Below the pieces are notes generated by a model. The model had not been told where the DNA came from. It searched no databases and worked only from the letters and a program-made list of their open reading frames with translations. DNA of 64,000 nucleotides from Acanthaster planci (taxonomy: Eukaryota > Echinodermata > Asteroidea > Valvatida > Acanthasteridae): contig NW_019091638.1 of the NCBI RefSeq assembly GCF_001949145.1, positions 300,127-364,126 on the forward strand. The letters are read 5' to 3'. The number at the start of each line of letters is the position of its first letter. Within the stretch, counting starts at the first letter, position 1. Positions 48,201-57,348 of this stretch are shown here, one piece after another. Both the position numbers and the translations under genes were made by a program.

Positions 48201-51200
48201 TTATTGATGTCAAAAAATTACTTCAAATTGTTATGGAGAAGAAGTTGATCTTCCCCAAGATGCACAGAAATATACCAGATCTGTGTGCCAAAATGGGGGC
48301 GGGGGGTCCTTAGGTCTGTAAGGGTCCTGAACTTCATGCTAAGGCTTCTCCTCCCACCCCATGTCAATATTTTATCGTTTCCCCACCAAGTCAAAACTCA
48401 GAGAATACTGACAGTGTCCGCTATAAGTTGTTGCATGTTGTTTTGTTATAACCATAATTATCTCACTTCTTTGTAAGAGCTGATGAAAAAAAAATAACCA
48501 CATGCTTAACTTAAGTCAGTTCATGTACCAGTGTACCGGGACCTGTAGATGTCTTGGCTTTTGTAGCAGGTATTGGTACTAACATTTGTTCCAACATTGA
48601 TTTCATGGCATCACTTCATGTATACAAAATGCACACCAACTCAGTGCCTTAAATGTTCAAGGCTTGCTACTGCCACTTTATAAAAGGTGTGTTACATGGT
48701 TGAGTACGTGTTGATGTACAGTATCAGTGCCAGCCCATTGTCTCTTCCTGCTTGATGCAAAAACTTGCTACCTGTATGACTGATGTCAACCTTTCAAAAT
48801 ATACCAAACACTTTATCTGTGGCTATTTTTTTCCTACATGTACATGTAGGTGGTGCTTTCCCATATACCATTGGCCGCATTGAGCATGGCTTCAACGTCC
48901 GCCCAGATCTCTGTGCCGTTGAGAATACCGTCAACCCACGCAAATACATCGGTCGCATCTACACAGACTCCCTGGTTCATGATGAGAAGGCACTCCAGTT
49001 TCTTGTCGCTACAATGGGCAAGGTAATCAGAATTGTAAAGAGAGGATGGGGAATGACATCTGGTTTGAGTTGTCTGTTTTGCTCTTTCCATCATAAATTT
49101 TGTCAATTTCTATCTTGGTTGCCTTTGCCTTGCACTGTCTGAGTGGTAGCAGCTGTTACTTCTGCGGTTGGCAATATTGCTGTGTGTTTTCACTGGCCAC
49201 ACTTGGATGCTGTTTCCTTTTGACTGGTATTTGTTGAACAAAGACTGAGAAACCACCAACATAAGGTAGAGGGTGTTTTTAAGTTGTGATCCACTGTTCA
49301 TTGCAGGCTTAAGTTCAAATTGTAATTTTGTCAATTTGGTAACATTGTAAATATTGTAAATAGAAGAAAATGGTATAGCATGCACAGATACATGTACCGG
49401 TATGTAACCTGACCTGAAAGGTATAAGCTTATATAGATTGTTTAAAGCCCTGTTTGACACTGTAGCTGTTATCATGCAGCAACACCTACAGCCAGACAGT
49501 ATTTGTGTTCTGTCACTTCACAGCTATCTAAAAACTGTGTGAAATAAGACAAAACGCTACTACCAGGGGACAAAACACGCAGTTTTACTTTGTGTTATCA
49601 GGTTCTGATCTGCTGTGGCAAAGGCACATACACATGTAAGCTGTCACTTGCAGATTCAAAGGGTACAGTAAGTAGTCTCCAAGAAGACACTATTGCAGTA
49701 CTTACCAGGAATACACTGTTACCTTGCCCTGTAACATGTACTGCCATACCCAAAAAGCTAAACATTACATACAGTACACTTGCAATATCAAAGTCAGTTA
49801 ACTCAAAACTCCACTTATCTTGAAGACATTCTTCATTCTAGCCTGAAGAATAGGCTTCTATGTACAAAAGTACCACTGTATCTCAAAGTACCCACACCAG
49901 TACATATGCTTAACTAAAAGTTTTCATAGGACTAATCCAAAAATCCGCCACGAAGTCACTGACAATTAGTAAAAAAAGAAACATTCTGCAAAGCACACTT
50001 TGTCTTTTCTGCATGAGGACACACGCATGCTTGCTGCCATTGTAATTGACTGTCGCAACCATCACCTCTAGCCTAAATAAATCCCAGCTTTTAAGCAAGC
50101 CTGATTGCTATCGCGGCCCAAATGTAGCTGTGTGCATGGCGCTGCAGTGTGCGCTGAAAGAAAAAAATGAAATGAAAGAAATGTCACAAAAAAGTACACA
50201 GTTTGGGGGTTTATTTTATTTATCAATAGAACAGAAATCTTACCTGAGAAAAGCCCATTTTTAGAATAATTTTATTCCTGGATATAAGGAAAGAACCACT
50301 GATAACGTCCACCACGTAGCCATCATGGGAGCAAGTAGGGTTACTTATGCACTACGGGTGTATGTGTGGACAAGACTCAGGAACTTCTGTTTGCTCAAAA
50401 TCTGGATAACTCCAATTTTTTATCCGTTCCCCTGCAGTTTTAGTTATTGAGAGTTTACTGTATTTCATTCCACACACTTTAAGACAGTGTGGAAATGCAT
50501 GCAAGACTGGCTGTCGGTAGAATAATGACTTTACTTCCACATTCAAACACATTTCAAGCAAATGGGGAAAAAAGAGGGCAATATCTGACCACACGCCGTA
50601 ATTCTATGCGGTCTGAAGTTTGGTGCTGGAACTCTATCTTGTCCCAGCTTCTTCTCATGCATATGGGTGTCTCTGTATTTGATTTTCAGGACCATGTAAT
50701 GCTTGGCAGTGACTACCCATTCCCCCTTGGTGAGCATCATCCAGGAAAACTCATTGAATCTGTCCAGGAGTTCACTCCAGACCTCAAGGTGAGAAACCAT
50801 TCTCTTGTGAGGTAAATGTGACACAGTATGACACAAGCACATATTCAAGTAAAAGTCAGAAGACAATACCTGCAGATATGGTACCTCCCAGAAAGCAGTT
50901 ACAATTCTTTATCTTGTTTGTTGATGATATAACTTAGGTGTAACTGTAGTGAAATGCAGTTCCCTTCTTTTTAAGACTCTGCAACTAGATATTTGAACCA
51001 AAGAAAATCATGATGCAAAATGTATCACAGTATTACATGATGAGAAGTGTTGGGGATACGGAAGGGGTGGGCTTTAAACCTATCATCTCTTCAACAAAGT
51101 ACAAATATCACAGATTTTTAAAGGGTTCAAAGCAACGTTGCTACTACTCACAGAATTGCATATTCGTGCATATTGCATCCTCAGTAAACGAAGTACGGGC

Positions 51201-51516
51201 AATTAGAAGTGAAGTCTGCAGTTCCAAAGGGATTGTTTGCCTGTAGTTTGTATAAATGTGTGTATGCCAGTAAAGTGAATCAAGTGAATTCTCATCATCA
51301 CCCAACAGTTGAGCCAGATGTGACATTCATGCTTTTGTTACTGGTATATGACAGGATGCTTTACTGGCTGGGAATGCACTGGAGTTCCTAGGCCTAGAGA
51401 GGTCACAGTACGAGTCCACTGACCCTGTGGCATCAGCCTCAAACACCAGTAACAACTGCTCAACCTTACCAATGGAGATGGAACCCCCTCCAAAGAAACA
51501 GAAACTGGATATCTGA
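42192..51516 (+). CDS. ACMSD: 2-amino-3-carboxymuconate-6-semialdehyde decarboxylase (ACMSD), complete, eight exons
   Basis: Coding exons: 42192-42248, 43069-43210, 44117-44319, 44620-44703, 47186-47375, 48850-49022, 50690-50788, 51355-51516. All splice sites are GT/AG and all phases join, giving 369 residues (the human enzyme is 336). ACMSD is a cytosolic zinc-dependent amidohydrolase-superfamily decarboxylase that converts ACMS to aminomuconate semialdehyde and so diverts tryptophan carbon away from quinolinate and NAD. Numbering coincides with the human protein at the key positions: His6 and His8 in DIHNH, Arg47, His174 in FVHPWD, His224 in FAHGGG and Asp291 in GSDYPFPLG. Identity is high throughout. 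The C terminus beyond the GLER segment is longer than in vertebrates by about 30 residues, Ser/Thr/Asn-rich and ending PPPKKQKLDI. The start is the ATG opening MKIDIHNH, matching the family start. Confidence 0.96.
43069..43210 (+). CDS. ACMSD: ACMSD exon 2
   Basis: Acceptor TGTGGCAG|CGA; RYGYGGWIQM opens the exon and Arg47 lies in KLFRIIEDNC. It ends in phase 1 at CACAG|GTACTA. Confidence 0.95.
43252..43387. repeat. Tandem duplication 2 x 68 bp in ACMSD intron 2
   Basis: CTTTCACCATTGCTAATTTC starts at 43252 and again at 43320; the copies are essentially identical over 68 bases. Confidence 0.9.
44117..44319 (+). CDS. ACMSD: ACMSD exon 3
   Basis: Acceptor ACATGAAG|GTGTAACA, an unusually pyrimidine-poor site, but the phase-1 join restores Gly-Val-Thr-Val and the frame continues through STVPVMFSYWAKPEDTLD and GLGTLPMQAPELAVQELRRC. 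Donor GAG|GTATCA, phase 0. Confidence 0.94.
44620..44703 (+). CDS. ACMSD: ACMSD exon 4
   Basis: Acceptor TTCTTTGCAG|; 28 codons, ELGFPGVQIGSHINDWNLDA, then PELQQVFA; donor GCA|GTAAGC, phase 0. Confidence 0.95.
45412..46396. mobile_element. Pogo/Tigger-like non-autonomous transposon in ACMSD intron 4
   Basis: The ends are TA-CAGTTGACTCCCGTTATAAC on the left and, reversed, TA-CATTCAACTCCCGTTATTAC on the right, with TA on both flanks. The CAGT(T/C)GA-CTCC-CGTTATAACGA style is typical of pogo/Tigger termini. Subterminal words AACGAGCTCGG, TAACGACGCTCCGG and TATAACGAC repeat at both ends. The 985-bp body has open stretches (45289-45765 plus and others) but no recognisable transposase or CENP-B helix-turn-helix. 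Confidence 0.7.
47186..47375 (+). CDS. ACMSD: ACMSD exon 5
   Basis: Acceptor GTTTTGTGTAG|; carries His174 (FVHPWDMELGGR), the WLPWLVGMPAET core, and His224 in CFAHG; donor GGAG|GTAGGT, phase 1. Confidence 0.96.
47376..48849. other. ACMSD intron 5
   Basis: Non-coding. Contains one undetermined base (47683) and a TGGTGGAGCGCTTGTCCCCA phrase faintly like a tRNA A box without a B box. No other feature. Confidence 0.5.
48850..49022 (+). CDS. ACMSD: ACMSD exon 6
   Basis: The acceptor is formed by TTTTTTTCC followed by TACATGTACATGTAG|, so a copy of the genome-wide TACATG repeat supplies the AG. The phase-1 join gives HGGGAFPYTIGR; the rest includes RPDLCAVENTVNPRKYIGR. Donor AAG|GTAATC, phase 0. 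Confidence 0.95.
50690..50788 (+). CDS. ACMSD: ACMSD exon 7
   Basis: Acceptor TTTGATTTTCAG|; 33 codons with Asp291 in LGSDYPFPLGEHHPGKLIES; donor AAG|GTGAGA, phase 0. Confidence 0.96.
51355..51516 (+). CDS. ACMSD: ACMSD exon 8, with extended C-terminal tail
   Basis: Acceptor GTATATGACAG|; DALLAGNALEFLGLERSQYE matches the family end, then a low-complexity tail of about 33 residues (SASNTSNNCSTLP...) closes with PPPKKQKLDI and TGA at 51514-51516. KKQK fits the monopartite K-K/R-x-K/R nuclear-localisation pattern. Confidence 0.93.
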   Translation, partial: DALLAGNALEFLGLERSQYESTDPVASASNTSNNCSTLPMEMEPPPKKQKLDI

Positions 51517-51773
51517 AAAGGGATCTCAAAGAGGGGGAAAGACTCAAGGCAGAAGGAAGCTGACAGTACGTAAAGATAACAAGGAAAAAAGATGGCATTG
51601 TTTCCTACGCGATGTTTGCCTCTCCTGTAATCAAGATGTTATGATTGTCTCAAAAACTAAAAGTCTAATGACCATGGTCACTTATGATGATTAGCAATGA
51701 GTCAATTTTCCTGTATCCACAGGATCTGAAGGCCTAAATCTACCAATTTAAATTGTACACAAACATGCACCTT

Positions 51774-51779
51774 AATAAA
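51774..51779 (+). terminator. Candidate ACMSD poly(A) signal
   Basis: AATAAA 258 bases after the ACMSD stop, the first canonical hexamer downstream on this strand that I noticed. Confidence 0.5.
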
Positions 51780-52034
51780 ACAGTGCTTTTGAAGTGGTCA
51801 TTTCTCACAAAGCTACCCCATGTAGACAGAATACTGTAATGAAACGTCTCAAAAAGAGATTAGATTACTTCTTTAACCTTCCTATGCTGAAGTCACTCTT
51901 TGGATCACTTAGTAAACACCTCAAAGAAGCACAGCTGTGTTGTGTTGTGCACTGCACCAACTGTCCCTCACAGGAATATCAGATTGCACTTTTGTGCTGC
52001 CCAACAACTGTGCCTCACTGTTTCAAGTGCATAA

Positions 52035-52131
52035 NNNNNNNNNNNNNNNNNNNNNNNNNNNNNNNNNNNNNNNNNNNNNNNNNNNNNNNNNNNNNNNNNN
52101 NNNNNNNNNNNNNNNNNNNNNNNNNNNNNNN
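52035..52131. other. Assembly gap (97 N)
   Basis: A run of undetermined bases in the ACMSD-GTPBP10 intergenic space. Confidence 0.99.
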
Positions 52132-53905
52132 GAACCTGTGCATGGTTGTGTTCCATATAGAAAACACATGCAAGAGAGTGACTGTGGGCACTTGTGCATA
52201 TTTGTGCTCTAAAACCAAAGGAGGGTTCTCATTCTTTGCATTCCAAATTGAGACATCTCTTTAGCCTGAACAAGATGCTGAGCAAACTATTTTACTCATT
52301 GTTCCTATTAAGTGTTGAGGATTGTACTTATACCAAGCACTTGCCAAGGGTGTACGGATTAGTACATCATAATTAAGTAGAAAGGTGTGACCTCCAAACA
52401 GTCTATGGCCAGTTAAATCACTTCTTGTCTTGTTGCTGCTCATTTGATGTCAAGACTTGACTCTGACATTGAGGGACTCAACCTATCCCCCAAAAGATGC
52501 CATGATGATGTATATGCAGGGGCAGATGAACAAGATGTATTCTTAAAACAGTATTTTCTGTTGTAAAAATGTAAATATATCATGGAACTTGCATTGCAGC
52601 ATGTGCGAAGCACATTGTAAAGTTTTTGTGTGTGTTTATAGATGACCACTATGTTCTGGATCGTGTTAAAGGGAGTGTCTCAAAATTTGGGAATGTTGAT
52701 GGTCCACTGGAATGATCCTGTTCAGAACACTGGCATTTCTTTGAAATGTGCTGTGTTCTGGATAATAGCAGTTGGGCATACGTTTGCCTACTTTAATGTA
52801 GTGGAATGGATAAACCCCCATGTACATGTAGCACAAAGCACAGATATATACATTCAGCCTCATCACAATGTTTCAAATAAGTTTTGTTGACTTTTGGACA
52901 GGTGTTACATCACAAATGGTATGTTACTTTTATACTAAAAGCCTTTTTTCACAGCTGTAAAAATAGAACTCTGTGGAATTCATAAAATCAGTCAAATGAG
53001 TTTGTTGTAGGTGATGGAATTTTAGCAACAGGAATGCTGTTGTGTTGTGGGTTGTCTAGTCATTGTTTTTCCCCCAGAACCCTCAATATTTCTATCCTCA
53101 TATCCATAACAATTTGCTGAACAAGGTACTGATTTAGTGTTACAGATTTCAGGTCTTAGATGGTTCTCGGACAAGGACCTGTAAGTGGTGATTAACAGAC
53201 AACATTGTCTCTGAAATCTCACAACTTACATTATCAGGATTTTCAACACTGCCACCCAAATAAACAGTCACCGGTAAATTCTATTGTAATTATTCCCCAG
53301 GTTGTATCAAATAAAACAAGTGTTATCCATTAGCACTCCAAAAACAAGCAAAACCTACTCTCAAAGGACTGTTATTGGCAAGGACATTCATGTAATTTGA
53401 CAGATTTCCAGTGAGCAAATGCATCGCTACAGGTTGTGGGAACAGTCCCATGGAATGAAGTGCTCTTGGCTGTTCCACTTGACCGTCTCAATGAAACGGT
53501 GTGTTCCTAATGGAATGCTTGAGCATTTGGCTGTTGCAACATGCTGTTCCAATGAGAATGTTCCAAGCGTTCTGAATTTTGAGACGTTTCAGAAGTGCAT
53601 TTTCCATGACGGGGTAGACATCGATATGTACATGTACCATTTTCTGTTTTGTTTTAATTTTGTTTGTTTTTTCAATCAGATTTGAATGTTAAGTTTTGAT
53701 GTCATCATCCGTGAAAAGTAGTATTGCAGTTGCCTTGATCCACTGGCACCAATTCCTCTTGGCAATGGTGGAGTTTAGGAACATCAAAGGGAACAGATCC
53801 TCCTGTTTGTTGACCAGATATGCAATAGACAATGACTTCTCTGTGTTTCTTCCCAATATGGGGATACTTAAAATGATCTTCTATGCTGCAACAAAATTAG
53901 TACAT
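52132..53905. other. Intergenic, no gene recognised
   Basis: No splice-supported exon. 53430-53600 repeats GGAACAGTCCCATGGAATG, GCTGTTCCA and CTGTTCCAATGAGAATG-type words in both orientations, suggesting a degraded inverted-repeat element. Confidence 0.35.
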
Positions 53906-53910
53906 GTATG

Positions 53911-54083
53911 AAGGCACCTTTCCACATATGTTTTGAGTGTTTGTTGCGTTTCACTTTTATGGACATAAAAATCGACTCCATTAACATCATACACTGTGGG
54001 TTGCGTTTGGCTGTCAAAGGAGCAATTTTGATGGATATGCAATGCTTGGCACAAGTGTTGCCATGCACATGGAAAGGTGCCTT
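53911..54083. mobile_element. MITE of the AAGGCRCCTTTCCA family, complete copy
   Basis: AAGGCACCTTTCCACATATG at the left and CATGGAAAGGTGCCTT at the right are inverted ends of 173 bp. The interior shares GTTGCGTTT, GGACATAAAAATCGACTCCATTAA-like and TTGGCTGTCAAA phrases with the copy at 23746. Confidence 0.75.
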
Positions 54084-54372
54084 GACTGTTGTAAGGTTAA
54101 CAATTCTGCCCCTCCAAAGTACAACTATGGGAATATACATTAATCACAACGTATTCACCTTCATGAAAAAAAAAATTTTTTGTTGGTAAGTGGAAGTTAC
54201 TAAGAACCATTTCATGTACATGTAGTATTGACAAGCTTATAATTTATAGCCCATCAACAGTGTAATTTATTGGAAATGAAATACATCATAAATAAAATTG
54301 TCATTTTAAACACATGAAAGACAGAAATGTGACAGTTGTGTCACACGGAATATTTTTTGTTGGAAGAGACTT

Positions 54373-54545
54373 AGTGTTGTAGTCGAGACCATCACAAGAC
54401 CATGCACAAGACCAGTCACAAGTAGCAGTGAATAACAAAGGAATGGATTTGTTGCAGTTCATTTGAATAGCTTGTGACTTGAATTCAGACTAGAGGTCTT
54501 GTGTTGGTCTTGTGAAGGTCTTAAATGATCTCAATTACAACTCTG
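54373..54545. mobile_element. MITE with GTTGTAGTCGAGACCA ends
   Basis: AGTGTTGTAGTCGAGACCAT at the left matches, inverted, ATGATCTCAATTACAACTCT at the right. Both are followed inward by repeated CACAAGACCA / TGGTCTTGTG words. Confidence 0.65.
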
Positions 54546-54772
54546 AAGAGACTCTATTTCAGTTCTTGAAATCCAGAATTTGTTATTGTAAATAATGTAT
54601 GTTGTGCTACTGCTGCTGGAAATAAAACAATGATAGTTCCAGAAAATGTTTTGCCCAAATGTTATCACTTTGTAGACATGTACGGTACATTTTAACGTGA
54701 TGAGATTCCTGTTCATATGGATTACTCTTATTTGTGCACTGCAAAGCAGTTAAAAACATTTTTCTTGATGTA

Positions 54773-54937
54773 TATTCGAACCTCGTTAACAAGAGGTCCT
54801 TTGGACTTGGCAATTTACCTTGTTATAACAGCAACCTTGTATTATCTGGAAGAAAAACAAAGAATTGGGGCCTAAAAATGTCCTTGTCATGAGCAGGATC
54901 TGGTATAAACAGTGCTCCTATTAATGAGGTTTGACTG
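54773..54937. mobile_element. Pogo-like MITE
   Basis: TA-TATTCGAACCTCGTTAACAA at the left and, reversed, TA-CAGTCAAACCTCATTAATA at the right, with TA flanks. A 165-bp relative of the CAGT(C/T)AA-CCTC-GTTA type, distinct from the 45412 element. Confidence 0.65.
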
Positions 54938-55096
54938 TATTGCATTTCCTGACATTGTGGATGATACTTCAGATCTATTGTGCATGGCTACGTGTGCTGC
55001 ATAGGTAGACAAGGTCATATCTCAACCACTGCAAGTCAGGAAAATTGGTTTGTGTGTCTTGCATAATTTCCATTTGCTTGACTCAGTTAGCAGTGT

Positions 55097-55328
55097 CACC
55101 AGGAATAACTCAACCTTTGACACTTCACCAGGAACAACTCAACCTTTGACACTTCACCAGGAACAACTCAACCTATGACACTTCACCAGGAACAACTCAA
55201 CCTATGACACTTCACCAGGAACAACTCAACCTATGACACTTCACCAGGAACAACTCAACCTATGACACTTCACCAGGAACAACTCAACCTATGACACTTC
55301 ACCAGGAATAACTCAACCTTTGACACTT
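55097..55328. repeat. Minisatellite, 8 x 29 bp
   Basis: The unit CACCAGGAACAACTCAACCT + ATGACACTT repeats eight times with no interruption. Copies 1 and 8 share the variants GGAATAACTC and CCTTTG, copy 2 has CCTTTG only, and copies 3-7 are identical. A 29-bp unit does not keep a reading frame. Confidence 0.95.
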
Positions 55329-55329
55329 T

Positions 55330-57160
55330 CATTGCCTCAGTACTTGCAAGGTTTGTGCTGATGCCTTCCACTTTGTTGTTCTCTGATAGAAATTAAACAA
55401 TCAGCGAGCAAGGTGAGAGACATGTTAGATAAGAAATAGTACATGTAACTTACTTTCGCCTTCAATCTGTCAGGTTTGTGATCCATGGAGCCAAGGGCAG
55501 ATGGGGACAAAACTTTTCAAGTGGGTGGAAAAGATTTGGGGAATTTCTACAACCGTTTATGCCCCTCCCCATTTACCAGTACATAGAGCATGCTGTTATT
55601 CTACCTGTACAAATTATGCCCAAATGATTACTTCTGGAGGCTAGTTTTCATCATCATTACATCATGAACAGATACATGTAGATGAGCCTTCTGGGCTGCT
55701 GGTTAGAGCATCCATCCTGTTTGCAAACTCATCAGTGGCTGCAAGAGCAACTCGTAGAAGAGCATCTACCATGGTAATCTCTGGTCTACTTTGGTTCTAA
55801 TGTCAATCCTTGCACTGCCTCCGTGGAGCACTTTGCAAGCAACCAGCTCAGTTGATAGTGCCCTACAAAAGCTATCCTACCATTTTGCTACCCGAGGTAG
55901 AACGCTGTACAATTCCTGTTTAAATATACAAATTTCCCAGCCAAAGTTAATGCCAGTTTTAATGAGTTAATATAGTGGGTAGTTTTTATTCGATGGATAA
56001 TATTGCAGTTTCGCAAATCTGGAGTTTTCATACTAATAGATTTTGTTGCAAGCAACAAACATACAAGTCCATATACAGTGTTCTAATCACATCCACTGTG
56101 CAAAATTCAAAGATGAATTCAATAAAGAGACTGAAACTTGGACAGATACAGGTGCTATTTTCATTGCGTGGTATTCCTCATGCATGTAGATTGCGCTGTT
56201 CAATGTCTAGACCCTCCCAAAGTTTGTTGTTCTTTTTGTCTCACTTTTCCAAGCATCTGAAGAGAATAGTGTGGAGGAGAGACTACAGAAATGCACTTTG
56301 TGAGACGTTTATTGAATAGTTGCATTACAATAATTTTTGTTATGGGTTATTCTTTTGTGTAAGTCCATCTTTTCACTCATATTTCTGAAAGAACAAATCA
56401 GTGGATATATAATTATACCAAGAAGTCAAATGAACCGTTTAAAGTAATCCTACACAAATGTCAATGATAGTGAGCATAAATCCATGTATCAGATCCAGAA
56501 GAGAATAGAAGTGAACACACATGGTACACTGGGAAAGTCTGAGCTTTTTAAAGCTCAACTGTGTAACCACGGTAAATGATGCAGTCAGTGTATATGCACT
56601 ACATCCTGTGATGTGACATATCATCATGGAATAACGGAAACAACTGGCATTAAAACAGGTTGTGCAACATATCGGATTCTGTTTTTTAAACCTACAAAGC
56701 CACAGCTGGATACCCATAGTTTATAAAATGAGCCTGAACATAAAGTCTCATAACAGTAGTTGATGATTAATAAAACTGTTTTGTTCATTACTGCCAAATA
56801 TACAAAATTTAGCATGAAACCTTTTATGTGTGAACGAACATCTTGTAAATATTTGTATGTCACAAGCACCATACACTCTAAGGCACCAGAGCCGATCCCC
56901 AAGTTATAGTTTTCTTTGGCAAAAGAACATCAGATTTAGTGTTCTTGGCAACAGATTGATGCTGAAGGTTCTAGAACTCTTTTGCAGCAGAACTGGTACT
57001 GTAGATTTTAGTGTTCTTCATTCTTCAGCAACAGAATTGATGCTGGGGGATTTAGAGTCCTAAAGCAGCATGCTCAAGGCTCTAGTGTTCCTTAGCAGCA
57101 GAGCATATACTCTAGCTTCTTTGGCAGCAAAATCGATGTTGTGGAATTGACTGTCAATTT
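55330..57160. other. 3' flank shared by ACMSD and GTPBP10
   Basis: No coding exon recognised. An AATAAA on the minus strand at 56313-56308 could end a long GTPBP10 3' UTR. TTAGCAGCAGA / TGGCAGCAAAA words repeat between 56920 and 57130. Confidence 0.3.
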
Positions 57161-57348
57161 TCATCCATGTCCAGCCTTCTCTCTCTGATCTTGCTCTTTC
57201 AACTCCTCCTCATAATCATCAATGACAGTCCGTATTCTCTGTGTCAGGAGGTCCAGGCCAAAACCCTCCTTGGCAGAGACAGGGATGACATCCTCAAAGT
57301 TCATGACAGATTCTGCCATTAGCTCTTCAGAAATACTGGCAAAATCCC
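57161..57348 (-). CDS. GTPBP10: GTPBP10 last coding exon
   Basis: Acceptor TTATGCAG|GGGATTTTG; 61 residues plus stop. [20 protein letters not shown] carries the G5 (SA) loop; the tail is charged ([19 protein letters not shown]). Confidence 0.9.

Noticed and set aside
51794-52264. Open frame of 156 codons after ACMSD
   Set aside because: About one fifth is N gap and the rest has no recognisable domain or splice support.
55097-55328. CRISPR-like regular repeat
   Set aside because: The 29-bp units are head-to-tail with no spacers, in an animal genome; it is a minisatellite.
55690-55805. tRNA-derived SINE or tRNA (TGGTTAGAGCATC, later GGTTCTAATGTC)
   Set aside because: The A-box-like and B-box-like words are about 90 bases apart, no cloverleaf can be drawn and no 3' tail is seen.
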